Positions 6,605 through 15,835 of a stretch of DNA of 64,000 nt are shown piece after piece (position 1 is the stretch's first letter; every line of letters begins with the position of its first letter). Origin of the DNA: Blautia sp. (GTDB taxonomy: Bacteria > Bacillota > Clostridia > Lachnospirales > Lachnospiraceae); contig JAMPAC010000007.1 in the NCBI GenBank assembly GCA_023667395.1, forward strand, positions 28,504 to 92,503. Reading direction: 5' to 3'. Below the pieces are notes generated by a model. That model was not told the DNA's origin, ran no database searches, and saw only the letters and a program-made list of their open reading frames with translations. Both the position numbers and the translations under genes were made by a program.

Positions 6605-8296
6605 TCATTTTCCCGCTTCTTTATGTTCCAGAGCCTGCGCCCGCATCTCCCTGGCGTTGGACAGGGCCGCCTCCGTCAGTTCGTCGCTGCCCAAAAGCCT
6701 TGCCAGTTCGCCCAGGGACTCTTCCGCCTCCAGCGCCCGGATATCCGTGATGGTATCGTCCCGGGTGCTGCTCTTCTCGATGACGAAATGGGTGTCCGCC
6801 ATGGCGGCGATCTGGGGCAGATGGGTGATGCAGATGACCTGGTGGGCTTTCCCCACGGTATCCAGCTGTTCCGACACCCTCCATGCCGTCTTTCCGCTGA
6901 TCCCGGCGTCAATCTCGTCGAAGATCAGGGTGTCGATATCGTCCTCTCCGGACAGCACCGTCTTGATGGCCAGCATCACCCTGGACAGTTCTCCCCCGCT
7001 GGCCACCTGCGCCAGCGGCTTCAGGCTCTCTCCCGGGTTGGTGGAGATCAGGAATTCCACGTCGTCGTACCCCTTTGAGGTGACGGTCTGCCCCGGCCGC
7101 ACCGCGATCTCGAATGCCACCGTCTGGAAATTCAGGTTCTCCAGCGCCTCTTTCAGCTTTTTCGTCAGCGTTTTCGCGTTCCTGCTACGGATGGCGGACA
7201 GTTTTTCACAGGCTTTCTGCAGCTTTTCCTCCGCCGCTTTGCATTTTTCCTCCAGTTCCCGCATATAGGCGTCATAGTCCGACAGCTTGTCCAGAAGCTG
7301 CTGCCTGCCCTCCCCATAGGCGATCACGGCTTCTATGGTGTTCCCATACTTTCCCTTCAGATGGTTCAGGGTGTTCAGCCGCTCCTCCACCCTGGCAAAC
7401 TCCCCGTCGTCAAACTCGCAGTCGCTCATATATTCCGACAGATCCCTGTTGTAATCGGCCAGCAGGCTGTCGATCTCCGCCAGCTGTCCCTCCAGCTCCT
7501 CCAGCCGCCCGTCATAGCCGGACACGCTGCGCAGAATCCGCAGGGCGCGGCTTAAGGATGCGCCTGCCCCGGCGTCATCGTCATTGCCCGTATAGCGGTA
7601 ACTTTCCGCCAGGTTCTCCGTGATCTTCTTGCTGTTTGCCATCAGACGGTAACGCTTCTCCAGTTCCTCGTCCTCGCCCGCCGTCAGCCTGGCCTGTTCG
7701 ATTTCTTTCCACTCAAACTCAGCCAGCGCCTTCTCCTTGTCCCTGGCTTCCTCATCCATGGCCTCCCCGGACAATTCCCTGTACAGCCGGTGGTATGCCT
7801 CATAAGCCTCCTCCACGGCCTGCGCCGCAGGACCATAGGTGCCGCCGCAGTAGGAATCCAGGATCTCCATATGTTTCTTCTTATGGAGCAGGGATTGGTG
7901 CTCATGCTGTCCGTGAATGTCGATCAGCGCCTCCGCCAGTTCTTTCACCTGCTTCGCCGTCACCGTCTCCCCGTTGATCCTGCAGACGCTCTTCCCCGCC
8001 TGCAGCTTCCGGCTGATGATGACGGTGCCGTCCTCCTCGGCTTCCAGTTCCATCTGTTCCAGCTTCCGCCTTACTTTCTCGCTCTGGGAGACGAAAACCA
8101 GTTCCACCAGGGCGCTGTCCGCCCCTTTGCGGAGCATCTCTTTGTCAAATTTCCCACCCAGGGCCAGGTTCACGGAGCCTATGAGCAGGGATTTCCCCGC
8201 TCCCGTCTCGCCGGTAAGGATATTCAGCCCCTGGCCGAACTCCACCTCCGTCTCCCGGATCAGCGCCAGATTTTTGACATGCAAACTTTGTAACAT
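6605..8296 (-). CDS. recN: DNA repair protein RecN
   Basis: RecN is an SMC-like ATPase that acts early at DNA double-strand breaks. The 563-aa product has Walker A GETGAGKS at residues 29-36, long coiled-coil arms in the middle, the ABC-type signature VASGGELSRVMLAIK and Walker B TLIFDEIDAGISG in the C-terminal third. The length matches the family (about 553-576 aa). ATG at 8296 follows AGGAGAGG. It is the last gene of the nusB-dxs-argR operon, a very common order in Clostridia; about 230 bp without a clear terminator separate it from kduI. Confidence 0.96.
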   Translation of the reverse strand: MLQSLHVKNLALIRETEVEFGQGLNILTGETGAGKSLLIGSVNLALGGKFDKEMLRKGADSALVELVFVSQSEKVRRKLEQMELEAEEDGTVIISRKLQAGKSVCRINGETVTAKQVKELAEALIDIHGQHEHQSLLHKKKHMEILDSYCGGTYGPAAQAVEEAYEAYHRLYRELSGEAMDEEARDKEKALAEFEWKEIEQARLTAGEDEELEKRYRLMANSKKITENLAESYRYTGNDDDAGAGASLSRALRILRSVSGYDGRLEELEGQLAEIDSLLADYNRDLSEYMSDCEFDDGEFARVEERLNTLNHLKGKYGNTIEAVIAYGEGRQQLLDKLSDYDAYMRELEEKCKAAEEKLQKACEKLSAIRSRNAKTLTKKLKEALENLNFQTVAFEIAVRPGQTVTSKGYDDVEFLISTNPGESLKPLAQVASGGELSRVMLAIKTVLSGEDDIDTLIFDEIDAGISGKTAWRVSEQLDTVGKAHQVICITHLPQIAAMADTHFVIEKSSTRDDTITDIRALEAEESLGELARLLGSDELTEAALSNAREMRAQALEHKEAGK

Positions 8297-8332
8297 ATAC
8301 CTCTCCTTATGTACCTTCTCCGCTGATCAAAA

Positions 8333-8782
8333 CTAATTTAACAGGATGCGGATCTGATCCATCAGCGCCTGCGTCTCTTCCACAGTGCGCACCGCCACGA
8401 ATATGGTGTCGTCCCCGGCTATGCAGCCCACGATCTCCGGGAACCTCATGGCGTCCAGCGCCGCAGCCACCGCCATGGCCATGCCGGACACCGTCTTGAC
8501 CACCAGGATGTTCTGCGCCATATTCATGGAGGAAAAACCGTCACGAAGTACACGGATGTACTTGTCGCCCAAATGACTGTCTTCCTGTTTTAAAATAATG
8601 TATTTCTGCCTGCCGTTGCGCAGGGCGATCTTGGAAAGCTTCAACTCCTTGATGTCCCTCGAGACGGTGGCCTGTGTCACCGCAAGACCGGCTTCCCGCA
8701 GATATTCCGCCAGTTCCTCCTGGGTCTCCACATCATGCTTCTGTATCGTCTCTATAATCTTGGCATGCCGTATCTTCTTCAT
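8333..8782 (-). CDS. argR: Arginine repressor
   Basis: ArgR senses arginine and controls its synthesis and breakdown genes. The 149-aa protein has an N-terminal winged helix (residues 1-70, with TQATVSRDIKELKL as the recognition segment) and a C-terminal oligomerisation/arginine-binding domain with VGCIAGDDTIFVAVR, the usual Asp-Asp pair. It lies between nadK (7 nt upstream) and recN, the typical clostridial order. The ribosome site is weak, so translation may depend on coupling to nadK. Confidence 0.95.
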   Translation of the reverse strand: MKKIRHAKIIETIQKHDVETQEELAEYLREAGLAVTQATVSRDIKELKLSKIALRNGRQKYIILKQEDSHLGDKYIRVLRDGFSSMNMAQNILVVKTVSGMAMAVAAALDAMRFPEIVGCIAGDDTIFVAVRTVEETQALMDQIRILLN

Positions 8783-8789
8783 CTGTACT

Positions 8790-9659
8790 TCAGTTTTCCC
8801 CCATCTTCTTGTGCAGCACCTCCAGGAAGCTTACCTGGTTCAGCTGCAGGAATTCCGTTGTCTTCTCGGACCTCACAATGCGGATCCTGTCCCCGGTCCG
8901 CATGGGGATCACATGGCAGCCGTCGAAATTGGCCTCCACGGTCTGCACCCTGCCGCCCCGGCCTTCGGGGATCTCAATTTCAATCACATCCTCCGGGGAG
9001 AGGATGATGCTGCGCTTATTCAGGGTATGGGGGCAGATGGGAGTCAGCATGATCAGCTTCGCTTTCGGCTCGATCAGCGGCCCGCCTGCGGACAGGTTGT
9101 AGCCCGTGGAGCCAGTGGGGGTGGTCACGATCATGCCATCCGCGTTGTAATGGTTCAAAAACTGTCCGTTTACATAGATGTTAAACCGGATGATCTGCAG
9201 GGAACCGCTCCGGGACACCACGATATCATTTAACGCCCATCCCTCCTCGGAACCGCCGTTGGCGCAGTAGACGCGTCCGTTGAGCATCATGCGGCTCTCC
9301 CTGATATAGTCCCCCGCGATCAGCTTTTCCAGGGACTCTTCCAGGGCGGACAGTTCGATCTCCGTCATATACCCCAGGGTGCCCAGGTTCACGCCGATGA
9401 TGGGAATGCTCAGCTTCTTGGTCTCCCTGGCCGCCTGCAGCACCGTGCCGTCGCCCCCCAGCACGATGATGCAGTCCACATCCGTGGGCATACCTGTCGG
9501 CGCTTCCTCGGTATCTACCCGCATATTTTCCTTCCAGTCCTCCTCTTCCACCCAGGACGTGGCTTTCTGCCCCTTTCCCTCCAGGAAATCGCAGATCCTT
9601 TGGGTAGTCTCCAGATTCCTGTCCTTATGACGGCTGGTAAATACTAAAAAATGTTTCAT
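8790..9659 (-). CDS. nadK: NAD kinase
   Basis: NadK makes NADP+ from NAD+ and is the only route to NADP in most bacteria. The 289-aa product contains the GGDGT motif (IIVLGGDGTVLQAAR), the second conserved segment TTPTGSTGYNLSAGGPL, and a C-terminal beta-sandwich. AGGAGG lies 9 nt before the ATG at 9659. It belongs to the tlyA-nadK-argR-recN stretch of the housekeeping operon. Confidence 0.96.
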   Translation of the reverse strand: MKHFLVFTSRHKDRNLETTQRICDFLEGKGQKATSWVEEEDWKENMRVDTEEAPTGMPTDVDCIIVLGGDGTVLQAARETKKLSIPIIGVNLGTLGYMTEIELSALEESLEKLIAGDYIRESRMMLNGRVYCANGGSEEGWALNDIVVSRSGSLQIIRFNIYVNGQFLNHYNADGMIVTTPTGSTGYNLSAGGPLIEPKAKLIMLTPICPHTLNKRSIILSPEDVIEIEIPEGRGGRVQTVEANFDGCHVIPMRTGDRIRIVRSEKTTEFLQLNQVSFLEVLHKKMGEN

Positions 9660-9671
9660 ATGATTCGCCTC

Positions 9672-10553
9672 CTATATTTTATGGGAGTTCTCCACCGTCT
9701 CCCCGATCAGCTTCCCCCACTCTTCCCGGCGGGACAGCCCGCTTTTCTCCTCCAGGATGCGCTGCAGTCTGTCCTCCGCCCCGCGTTCCGTCAGTTCCCG
9801 GATCTCCTCCGAGGGCTCCCGTTCCTTTTTCAGGTGGAGCAGGTACTCGATGTTTCCCTCAGGTCCCCTGATGGGGGAAAATTCCAGGTGCAGCACATCG
9901 AACCCGATGCTGTCCGCGTAATCCACGATCTTCCCGATCACTTCCCTGTGAATTTCCGGCTCCCGCACCACGCCGTTCTTGCCCACCTTGCCGCGCCCCG
10001 CCTCAAACTGGGGCTTGATCAGGCACACCATCTCCCCGCCTGTCTTTAACAGGTTCCGGGCAGGGATCAATATTTTGGTCAGGGAAATAAAGGAGACGTC
10101 CACGCTGGCGAAATCCAGTTCCTCCTGAATATCCTCCCTCGCCATGTAACGGAAATTTGTCTGCTCCATGCAGACCACTTTTGGGTCGTTTCTCAGCTTC
10201 CAGGCCAGCTGCCCGTGCCCCACATCCACGGCATAGACCTTTGCCGCGCCGTTCTGCAGCATACAGTCCGTGAAGCCCCCTGTGGAGGAGCCGATATCCA
10301 TGCACACCTTTCCCGCCAGTTCGAATTGCCACTTCTCCATGGCCTTTTCCAGCTTTAAGCCGCCCCGGCTCACATATTTCAGGGAACTGCCCCGGACTTC
10401 CAGGCTGATCTTCCCCGGATCGAAAGATGTGCCCGCCTTGTCCTCCCTCTGCCCGTCCACGTAGACATTGCCCGACATAATGACGGCCTTGGCTTTCTCC
10501 CGGGATTCGGCGTAGCCCTGATCCACCAGAATCACGTCCAGACGTTCTTTCAT
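9672..10553 (-). CDS. tlyA: TlyA-family rRNA 2'-O-methyltransferase
   Basis: TlyA/FtsJ-like enzymes methylate ribose 2'-O of cytidines in 16S and/or 23S rRNA, which affects capreomycin-type drug sensitivity. The 293-aa protein has an S4 RNA-binding domain (residues 1-60, LDVILVDQGYAESREKAKA) and a Rossmann methyltransferase domain with the SAM motif MDIGSSTGGFTDCMLQNGA near residue 85. The ATG at 10553 lies 6 nt after the dxs stop, and its ribosome site is made of the last dxs codons. This dxs-tlyA-nadK order is widespread in Clostridia. Confidence 0.93.
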   Translation of the reverse strand: MKERLDVILVDQGYAESREKAKAVIMSGNVYVDGQREDKAGTSFDPGKISLEVRGSSLKYVSRGGLKLEKAMEKWQFELAGKVCMDIGSSTGGFTDCMLQNGAAKVYAVDVGHGQLAWKLRNDPKVVCMEQTNFRYMAREDIQEELDFASVDVSFISLTKILIPARNLLKTGGEMVCLIKPQFEAGRGKVGKNGVVREPEIHREVIGKIVDYADSIGFDVLHLEFSPIRGPEGNIEYLLHLKKEREPSEEIRELTERGAEDRLQRILEEKSGLSRREEWGKLIGETVENSHKI

Positions 10554-10559
10554 ATGATA

Positions 10560-12425
10560 TCATCCCCCTGCTGCCAGCGCCGCCAGTATCTTCTCCACAA
10601 TACTGTCCGCGTCAATGCCGATCTCCTGCTTTAAGAGCTCCACATTGCCATGCTCCACATAGGCGTCGGGGATACTGATGTTCAGGTATTGGTTCCGGAG
10701 TCCCTCCCGGTTCATGTAATCCAGCACTTTCTCGCCGTAGCCCCCGCAGGCCACATTCTCCTCCATGGTGACGATGAGCATATGATCCCTGCAGGCCTCT
10801 TTCACCGCTTCCTCGTCGATGGGCTTGACAAAGCGGGCATTGATCAGGCTCACCGCCCTGCCCCGGGCTTTCAGCACGTCCCGCACCGCCTCCCCGGTCT
10901 TGACCATGCTGCCCACCGCAAACAGCGCAATCTCCCACTCCTTATAAATCCACTCCGCTTTCCCCATCTCCACGGGAGCACGGTACTCTTTCAACCCCGC
11001 ATAGGCCGTGCCCCGGGGATAGCGTACCGCTATGGGTCCCCCGAACTGCACCGCAAATTTCAGCATATCCGAAAGTTCCCACTTATTCTTGGGAGCGCAG
11101 ATATGCATATTGGGGATGCCGGATAAATAGGTAAAATCAAAGATTCCCTGATGGGTCTCGCCATCGCTGCCCACCAGCCCCGCCCGATCGATGGCGAACA
11201 CCACGGGCAGGTTCTGGATGCACACGTCATGCAGGATCTGGTCGTAGGCTCTCTGTAAAAAGGAGGAATACACCGCCACAATGGGCTTCATGCCGCCCGC
11301 CGCAAGCCCCGCCGCAAAGGTCACCGCATGTTCCTCCGCAATACCCACGTCAAAGAACCGGTCGGGGTACATATTGCGGAACCGCTTTAACCCCGTGCCG
11401 TCGGGCATGGCTGCGGTGATCGCCACGATCTTCTCATCCCGCTGTCCCAGCTTGCACATGACCGTGGAAAAAATATCCGTATAATTGGCCGCCGTCCTGG
11501 GGTGGGAGGGGATCCCCGTCTCGATGTCAAAAGGCTCCGCGCCGTGAAACCTGGCGGGATGGCGTTCCGCCGGGAGATAGCCCTTGCCTTTCTGGGTGAT
11601 TACATGGATGAGCACCGCCCGTTTCACCCGTTTCGCCTCGTTGATCACTTTCACCATGCCCTCGATATCGTGGCCGTCCACGGGACCCAGGTAGGCAAGC
11701 CCCATATCTTCAAATAACATTCCGGGGATCACCAGCTGCTTGAAGCTGTTCTTGACCCGACGGATACGGCTGATGGTGCTGTCGCCGCGCCTGGTTCTCA
11801 CCAGGGCGTTATAAATGCTTTCTTTCAGGTCCAGATACCCGCTGGCCGTGCGGATATTGTTCAGATATTTTGACATACCGCCCACGTTCTCGGAAATGGA
11901 CATATTGTTGTCATTCAGGATGATGATGAAATTGCTCTCCAGCTTTGCCGCGTTGTTCAGCGCCTCGTAAGCCATGCCGCCCGTCAGGGAGCCGTCGCCG
12001 ATCACGGACACGATGGCGCTTTTTTCCCCTTTCAGTTCCCGCGCCTTCACCATTCCCAGTCCTGCGGAGATGGAAGTGGAACTGTGCCCCGTGTCAAACA
12101 CATCGCAGCTGCTTTCCTTTCTCTTGGGAAAACCGCTCATGCCATGGAACTGCCTCAATGACTCAAAACCGTCCCGCCGCCCCGTGAGAAGCTTATGGGT
12201 GTAGGACTGATGCCCCACGTCCCAGATGATCTTGTCCTCCGGCAGGTTCAGCGCCAGGTGCAGGGCCATGGTCAGTTCCACCGCTCCCAGGTTGGAGCCC
12301 AGATGCCCTCCTGTGACGCTGATGGTCCGGATCAGGAAATCCCGGATCTCCTGGGCCAGTTCCCCGTAATCCTCCCTGGCTATACTTTTGATATCATTGG
12401 GTTTCTCGATGGTTTCCAAAAACAT
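10560..12425 (-). CDS. dxs: 1-deoxy-D-xylulose-5-phosphate synthase
   Basis: Dxs condenses pyruvate and glyceraldehyde 3-phosphate, using thiamine diphosphate, to start the MEP isoprenoid pathway. The 621-aa product is full length. It shows the TPP/Mg motif GDGSLTGGMAYEALNNA, the N-terminal catalytic His region (GGHLGSNLG), the transketolase pyrimidine domain with IAEEHAVTFAAG, and a C-terminal transketolase domain. AGGGAGAA precedes the ATG. The adjacent prenyl synthase gene uses its downstream product. Confidence 0.97.
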   Translation of the reverse strand: MFLETIEKPNDIKSIAREDYGELAQEIRDFLIRTISVTGGHLGSNLGAVELTMALHLALNLPEDKIIWDVGHQSYTHKLLTGRRDGFESLRQFHGMSGFPKRKESSCDVFDTGHSSTSISAGLGMVKARELKGEKSAIVSVIGDGSLTGGMAYEALNNAAKLESNFIIILNDNNMSISENVGGMSKYLNNIRTASGYLDLKESIYNALVRTRRGDSTISRIRRVKNSFKQLVIPGMLFEDMGLAYLGPVDGHDIEGMVKVINEAKRVKRAVLIHVITQKGKGYLPAERHPARFHGAEPFDIETGIPSHPRTAANYTDIFSTVMCKLGQRDEKIVAITAAMPDGTGLKRFRNMYPDRFFDVGIAEEHAVTFAAGLAAGGMKPIVAVYSSFLQRAYDQILHDVCIQNLPVVFAIDRAGLVGSDGETHQGIFDFTYLSGIPNMHICAPKNKWELSDMLKFAVQFGGPIAVRYPRGTAYAGLKEYRAPVEMGKAEWIYKEWEIALFAVGSMVKTGEAVRDVLKARGRAVSLINARFVKPIDEEAVKEACRDHMLIVTMEENVACGGYGEKVLDYMNREGLRNQYLNISIPDAYVEHGNVELLKQEIGIDADSIVEKILAALAAGG

Positions 12426-12490
12426 ACTTTTCTCCCTGTTCTCTTGCGCAGCCTTTCCCCGCAGATGCCATGAAAGGACAGGCGGCCGCC

Positions 12491-13450
12491 TTACCTGCGC
12501 CGCTGTACCAGTGACAACAGCAATTCCTTCAGGAAGTCGTTCCTGCCTTCCATGGAATCCAGTATCCCTATCGCTTCCTTCGTCAGTTCCGCCACATCCT
12601 GCCTGGACTGTTCCAGGCCGTTGACTGTCACGTAAGTCTGCTTGTGGTTCTGTTCATCGCTGCCCACGGGTTTTCCCAGTTCCTCACTGTCCCCCACCAC
12701 GTCCAGGATATCGTCCTGTATCTGGAATGCAATGCCGACATTGTATGCGCATTTCCCGATCCGCGCCAGCCGCTCCTCCTCCGACACTCCGGCGATCACC
12801 GCGCCGATCAGCATGGAGGCCTGCACCAGCGCCGCCGTCTTATGCGCATGGATAAATAACAGCTGTTCCTTTTGCAGGCTTCCCGCCTGGCCTTCCGCCT
12901 CCACATCCGCCGTCTGCCCGCCGATCATGCCGTGGATGCCCGCCTTTTTCGCAAGGATCCTCATGGCTTTCGTGACCCGCTGCATATTGTATTCCGGGGA
13001 GGGAGCCGTGGTCAGATATTCCCTGTCCCCACCGTCGCAGAATTCCAGCGCCTGCAGCGCCGTCTCGAAAGCATAGTTCAACAGGCCGTCCCCCGCCAGG
13101 ATCCCCATATTTTCCCCATAGACGCTCCAGGTGGTCTTCTTTCCCCTGCGGTACTCGTCATTGTCCATGGCAGGAAGATCGTCATGGACCAGCGAGTAGG
13201 TATGTATCATCTCAATGGCCGCCATGAAAGGCTCCAGAAGGGGCATGTCCTCCTCCCGGCCGCCGCAGAAATGGAACGTCTCCTCCATCAACAGGGGACG
13301 CAGTCTCTTCCCGCCCACGGTAATGCTGTAGTTCATGGCCTCAATCACCGTTTTCTGGTATCCCTTCTCCTCCGGAAGAAAACTTCTGATGATCCGCTCG
13401 GTCATCCTGGTCTTTTCCTGCAGAATCTCATTGAATTCCTGTGCTTCCAT
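12491..13450 (-). CDS. ispA: Polyprenyl (farnesyl) diphosphate synthase
   Basis: This prenyltransferase couples IPP to allylic diphosphates to make farnesyl (or geranyl) diphosphate. The 319-aa product has both Asp-rich metal sites, LVHDDLPAMDND and QIQDDILDVVGD, and the GGKRLRP loop that binds IPP. It is slightly longer than typical IspA because of an insert around residues 135-165. I chose ATG at 13450, 9 nt after GGAGG, over a TTG two codons upstream. It overlaps the end of xseB by 23 nt, which implies coupled translation. Confidence 0.92.
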   Translation of the reverse strand: MEAQEFNEILQEKTRMTERIIRSFLPEEKGYQKTVIEAMNYSITVGGKRLRPLLMEETFHFCGGREEDMPLLEPFMAAIEMIHTYSLVHDDLPAMDNDEYRRGKKTTWSVYGENMGILAGDGLLNYAFETALQALEFCDGGDREYLTTAPSPEYNMQRVTKAMRILAKKAGIHGMIGGQTADVEAEGQAGSLQKEQLLFIHAHKTAALVQASMLIGAVIAGVSEEERLARIGKCAYNVGIAFQIQDDILDVVGDSEELGKPVGSDEQNHKQTYVTVNGLEQSRQDVAELTKEAIGILDSMEGRNDFLKELLLSLVQRRR

Positions 13451-13667
13451 TGTCAAATTCCTCCAATTGCCCGTCCTCGTTCAGCTTCAATACCTGCTTT
13501 TCCACACGGTCTATCTGGTCGTTACACTGCTTCAGGATCGCCATTCCCTGGCTGTATGCCCGGAAAGCCTCCTCCAGGGGAATGTCCTCCCTCTCCAGCT
13601 GCTCCATGGTATCTTCCAGCCTGGCGAAATTTTCCTCCAGACTATAGGTTTCCTTTTCTTTTCCCAT
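13428..13667 (-). CDS. xseB: Exodeoxyribonuclease VII small subunit
   Basis: XseB is the small subunit that coats the large XseA subunit of exonuclease VII, which degrades single-stranded DNA. The 79-aa product has the typical SLEENFARLEDTMEQLE and LEEAFRAYSQGMAILKQC helices. The ATG at 13667 shares its A with the xseA stop codon (TGATG), and its GGAGG site lies inside xseA. The frame could also begin at a GTG one codon earlier. Confidence 0.93.
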   Translation of the reverse strand: MGKEKETYSLEENFARLEDTMEQLEREDIPLEEAFRAYSQGMAILKQCNDQIDRVEKQVLKLNEDGQLEEFDNGSTGIQ

Positions 13668-14881
13668 CACAAAATGCCTCCCTGTATGTCTGTGACCGTT
13701 GCGCCGATCTGTCCGTCCTTCACCTGTATCCGTATTTTTTCTCCCACGGATACCTGCGAGATGGAGCGGATATTTTCACCCTTTTCACCCGTCATGTAGG
13801 CGTAACCGCTGCCCAGCTTCTCCAGAGGTGAAAGCCCTTTCAGCCGCTCCAGACAGATCATAAGCCTGTTCTTCCTGCTCTCCAGGATGCGCCCCATCCG
13901 CCCCTGGAGCCTCTCCTCCATCTGCAGCGCCTGCATTTTCTGTTCCCGGATCCGGTTTTCCGGTGAAAACAGCTTCATGCGCAGCTGTGCCTGACGCAGC
14001 CGCATCCTCTTCTCCTCCAGCTTACGGCCCATAAGCCTGTCCATGGTATCCCTCAGGGACGCGAATTCCCTGAAAATATCCCTTACGTCCGCCACCGCCA
14101 GTTCCGCCGCCGCAGACGGCGTGGGGGCGCGCAGGTCGGACACAAAATCGATGATGGTGGTGTCCGTCTCATGACCCACCGCTGAAATAACGGGGACGGA
14201 GCAGTCGAACACCGCCTGGGCCACCTCCCTCTCATTAAAAGCCCAGAGATCCTCGATGGAACCGCCGCCCCTGCCCACGATCATCACGTCCACGCCCAGC
14301 CGCTCCAGCCTGCGGATGCCGCTCACAATGCTGGGAACCGCCGCTTCCCCCTGGACAATGGCGGGGCAGAGGATGATCTGCACATAGGGATTCCGCCTGC
14401 GGGCAATCTGGATGATATCCCGCACTGCAGCGCCGGTATCCGCAGTAACCACCCCCAGGGTTTTGATGTACCGGGGGATGGGCTGCTTGTATTCCGCCGC
14501 GAACATGCCCTGCTCTTCCAGTTCCCGCTTCAGCTGCTCATACTTCTCATAAAGCTGCCCGCTGCCGTCCAGGGAAATCTGTTTCGCGTACAGCTGGTAC
14601 TTTCCGTCCCGCTCATAGACGTCCACCGTGCCGCCCACGATCACCTGCTGGCCATCCGTCAGACGAAAAGAAAGACCCGCCCGGTTCCCTGCGAACATGA
14701 CGCAGCTGACGGTGCCCTTAGGGTCCTTTAAGGAAAAATAAATATGTCCCGACGTATGATATTTGCAGTTGCTGACCTCTCCTTTTACAAAAAGCCTCTG
14801 CAGCAGATAATCCTGCGTGAACATATTTTTGATATAGGAATTCAGTTGTCCTACCGTATATACGCTCCGAATATCAATCAC
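13667..14881 (-). CDS. xseA: Exodeoxyribonuclease VII large subunit
   Basis: XseA carries the nuclease activity of exonuclease VII. The 404-aa protein has an N-terminal OB-fold (residues 1-100, VYTVGQLNSYIKNMF, then SNCKYHTSGHIYFSLKD), a catalytic core with GGGSIEDLWAFN and SAVGHETDTTIIDFVSD, and a C-terminal coiled coil that receives XseB. Its start overlaps the end of nusB by 8 nt. Confidence 0.96.
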   Translation of the reverse strand: MIDIRSVYTVGQLNSYIKNMFTQDYLLQRLFVKGEVSNCKYHTSGHIYFSLKDPKGTVSCVMFAGNRAGLSFRLTDGQQVIVGGTVDVYERDGKYQLYAKQISLDGSGQLYEKYEQLKRELEEQGMFAAEYKQPIPRYIKTLGVVTADTGAAVRDIIQIARRRNPYVQIILCPAIVQGEAAVPSIVSGIRRLERLGVDVMIVGRGGGSIEDLWAFNEREVAQAVFDCSVPVISAVGHETDTTIIDFVSDLRAPTPSAAAELAVADVRDIFREFASLRDTMDRLMGRKLEEKRMRLRQAQLRMKLFSPENRIREQKMQALQMEERLQGRMGRILESRKNRLMICLERLKGLSPLEKLGSGYAYMTGEKGENIRSISQVSVGEKIRIQVKDGQIGATVTDIQGGIL

Positions 14882-15284
14882 CCAATTTCACGATCTTTGC
14901 GAGGATCCCGTTGACAAAACTCCCGGCATTCTCCTGTCCGTATTTCTTGGCGATCTCCACCGCTTCGTTGATGGCCACACCGACGGGGATATCGTCGTCA
15001 AACAGCATCTCATAGACAGCCAGCCTGAGAACGGTCAGTTCCACTTTTCCCATACGGGCGGTGTCCCACCCCTCCGTGTTCTCGTCGATGATCCTGTCTA
15101 TCTCCGGCAGCCTCTCACGGACAGCCTTTTCCCTCTCTTCAATGTAGGCGGCGTCCTTTTCCAGGGTGATCGCTTCATTGTCCTCCAGGAACAGCTTCTC
15201 CTGCTGCGGCATGTCCGCGGAATCGTGAAACTCCACACGGAATAGAAGCATGAAAACCTGTTCTCTCTGCTCGTGTCGTCCCAT
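14874..15284 (-). CDS. nusB: Transcription antitermination factor NusB
   Basis: NusB joins NusE (S10) on boxA RNA and supports rRNA transcription antitermination. The 136-aa, all-helical product shows the family pattern: REQVFMLLFRVEF at the N-terminus, then LRLAVYEMLFDDDIPVGVAINEAVEIAKKYG and the C-terminal FVNGILAKI. It lies 6 nt downstream of the Asp23 gene and starts the nusB-xseA-xseB-ispA-dxs run. Confidence 0.95.
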   Translation of the reverse strand: MGRHEQREQVFMLLFRVEFHDSADMPQQEKLFLEDNEAITLEKDAAYIEEREKAVRERLPEIDRIIDENTEGWDTARMGKVELTVLRLAVYEMLFDDDIPVGVAINEAVEIAKKYGQENAGSFVNGILAKIVKLGD

Positions 15285-15290
15285 TTGATC

Positions 15291-15668
15291 TTACCTTACT
15301 TTCACACCTGCAATGCGGATATTGACGTCCGTACAGGTAAGGCCGGTCATGTTCTCAATGGCTGCCTTGACCTTGTTCTGGACTTTCTGGCAGGTGGCGG
15401 GAATATTGTAGCCATACTCCATGGTCAGCGCCAGATCCACGTTCACATTGCCATTCTGCACGTTCACCCTGACGCCCTTGGTCAGCTTCTTCATGCCTGC
15501 CCTGCTCATCAATTCATTGGTGATATTGCCCGCCATGGCGCTGACGCCCTCCACCTCCGTGGTGGCAAGGGAAGCGATCATGGCCACCACATCATCAGCG
15601 ATCTGCACCACGCCGGTATTTTCCTCTTCTTTCAATACCACCGCACTCTTATCTATTTCTTTTTCCAT
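15291..15668 (-). CDS. Asp23/Gls24 family envelope stress protein
   Basis: The 125-aa product has the Asp23 core: GVVQIADDVVAMIASLATTEV, VEGVSAMAG, and the strand-rich VNVDLALTMEYGYNIPATCQKVQNKV. Family members associate with the membrane and help cells deal with envelope stress; the biochemical role is not settled. I use the ATG at 15668; longer in-frame starts (15680, 15725) give an odd basic leader, and AAAGG lies 13 nt before the chosen ATG. Position directly before nusB is conserved in Clostridia. Confidence 0.85.
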   Translation of the reverse strand: MEKEIDKSAVVLKEEENTGVVQIADDVVAMIASLATTEVEGVSAMAGNITNELMSRAGMKKLTKGVRVNVQNGNVNVDLALTMEYGYNIPATCQKVQNKVKAAIENMTGLTCTDVNIRIAGVKVR

Positions 15669-15733
15669 ACAGATAACCATACCTTTCCGTACTCTGCGGC
15701 CCCGGACCGCAGGCACAATCTTCATTACTGTTT

Positions 15734-15835
15734 AGTATACCATGCTTCTGTGCGCTTCAGCGCACACTCAATTCAGAAGTTGACACAATGTCCTTCCGTG
15801 TCAACATTATACCATATCCTCTACTCATTTGTCAC
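15734..15835 (-). promoter_or_regulatory. Promoter region and hairpins before the asp23-nusB operon
   Basis: A minus-strand TATAAT (15806-15811) has an extended TGG and a GTGACA 18 bp upstream. A second extended -10, TGG plus TATACT, lies at 15734-15742, and the same TGGTATACT occurs before deoB. Between them lie an inverted repeat GTTGACAC/GTGTCAAC (15779-15805) and a perfect hairpin GTGCGC-TTCA-GCGCAC (15750-15765) without a U tract. This suggests two start sites with a folded leader or operator between. Confidence 0.55.
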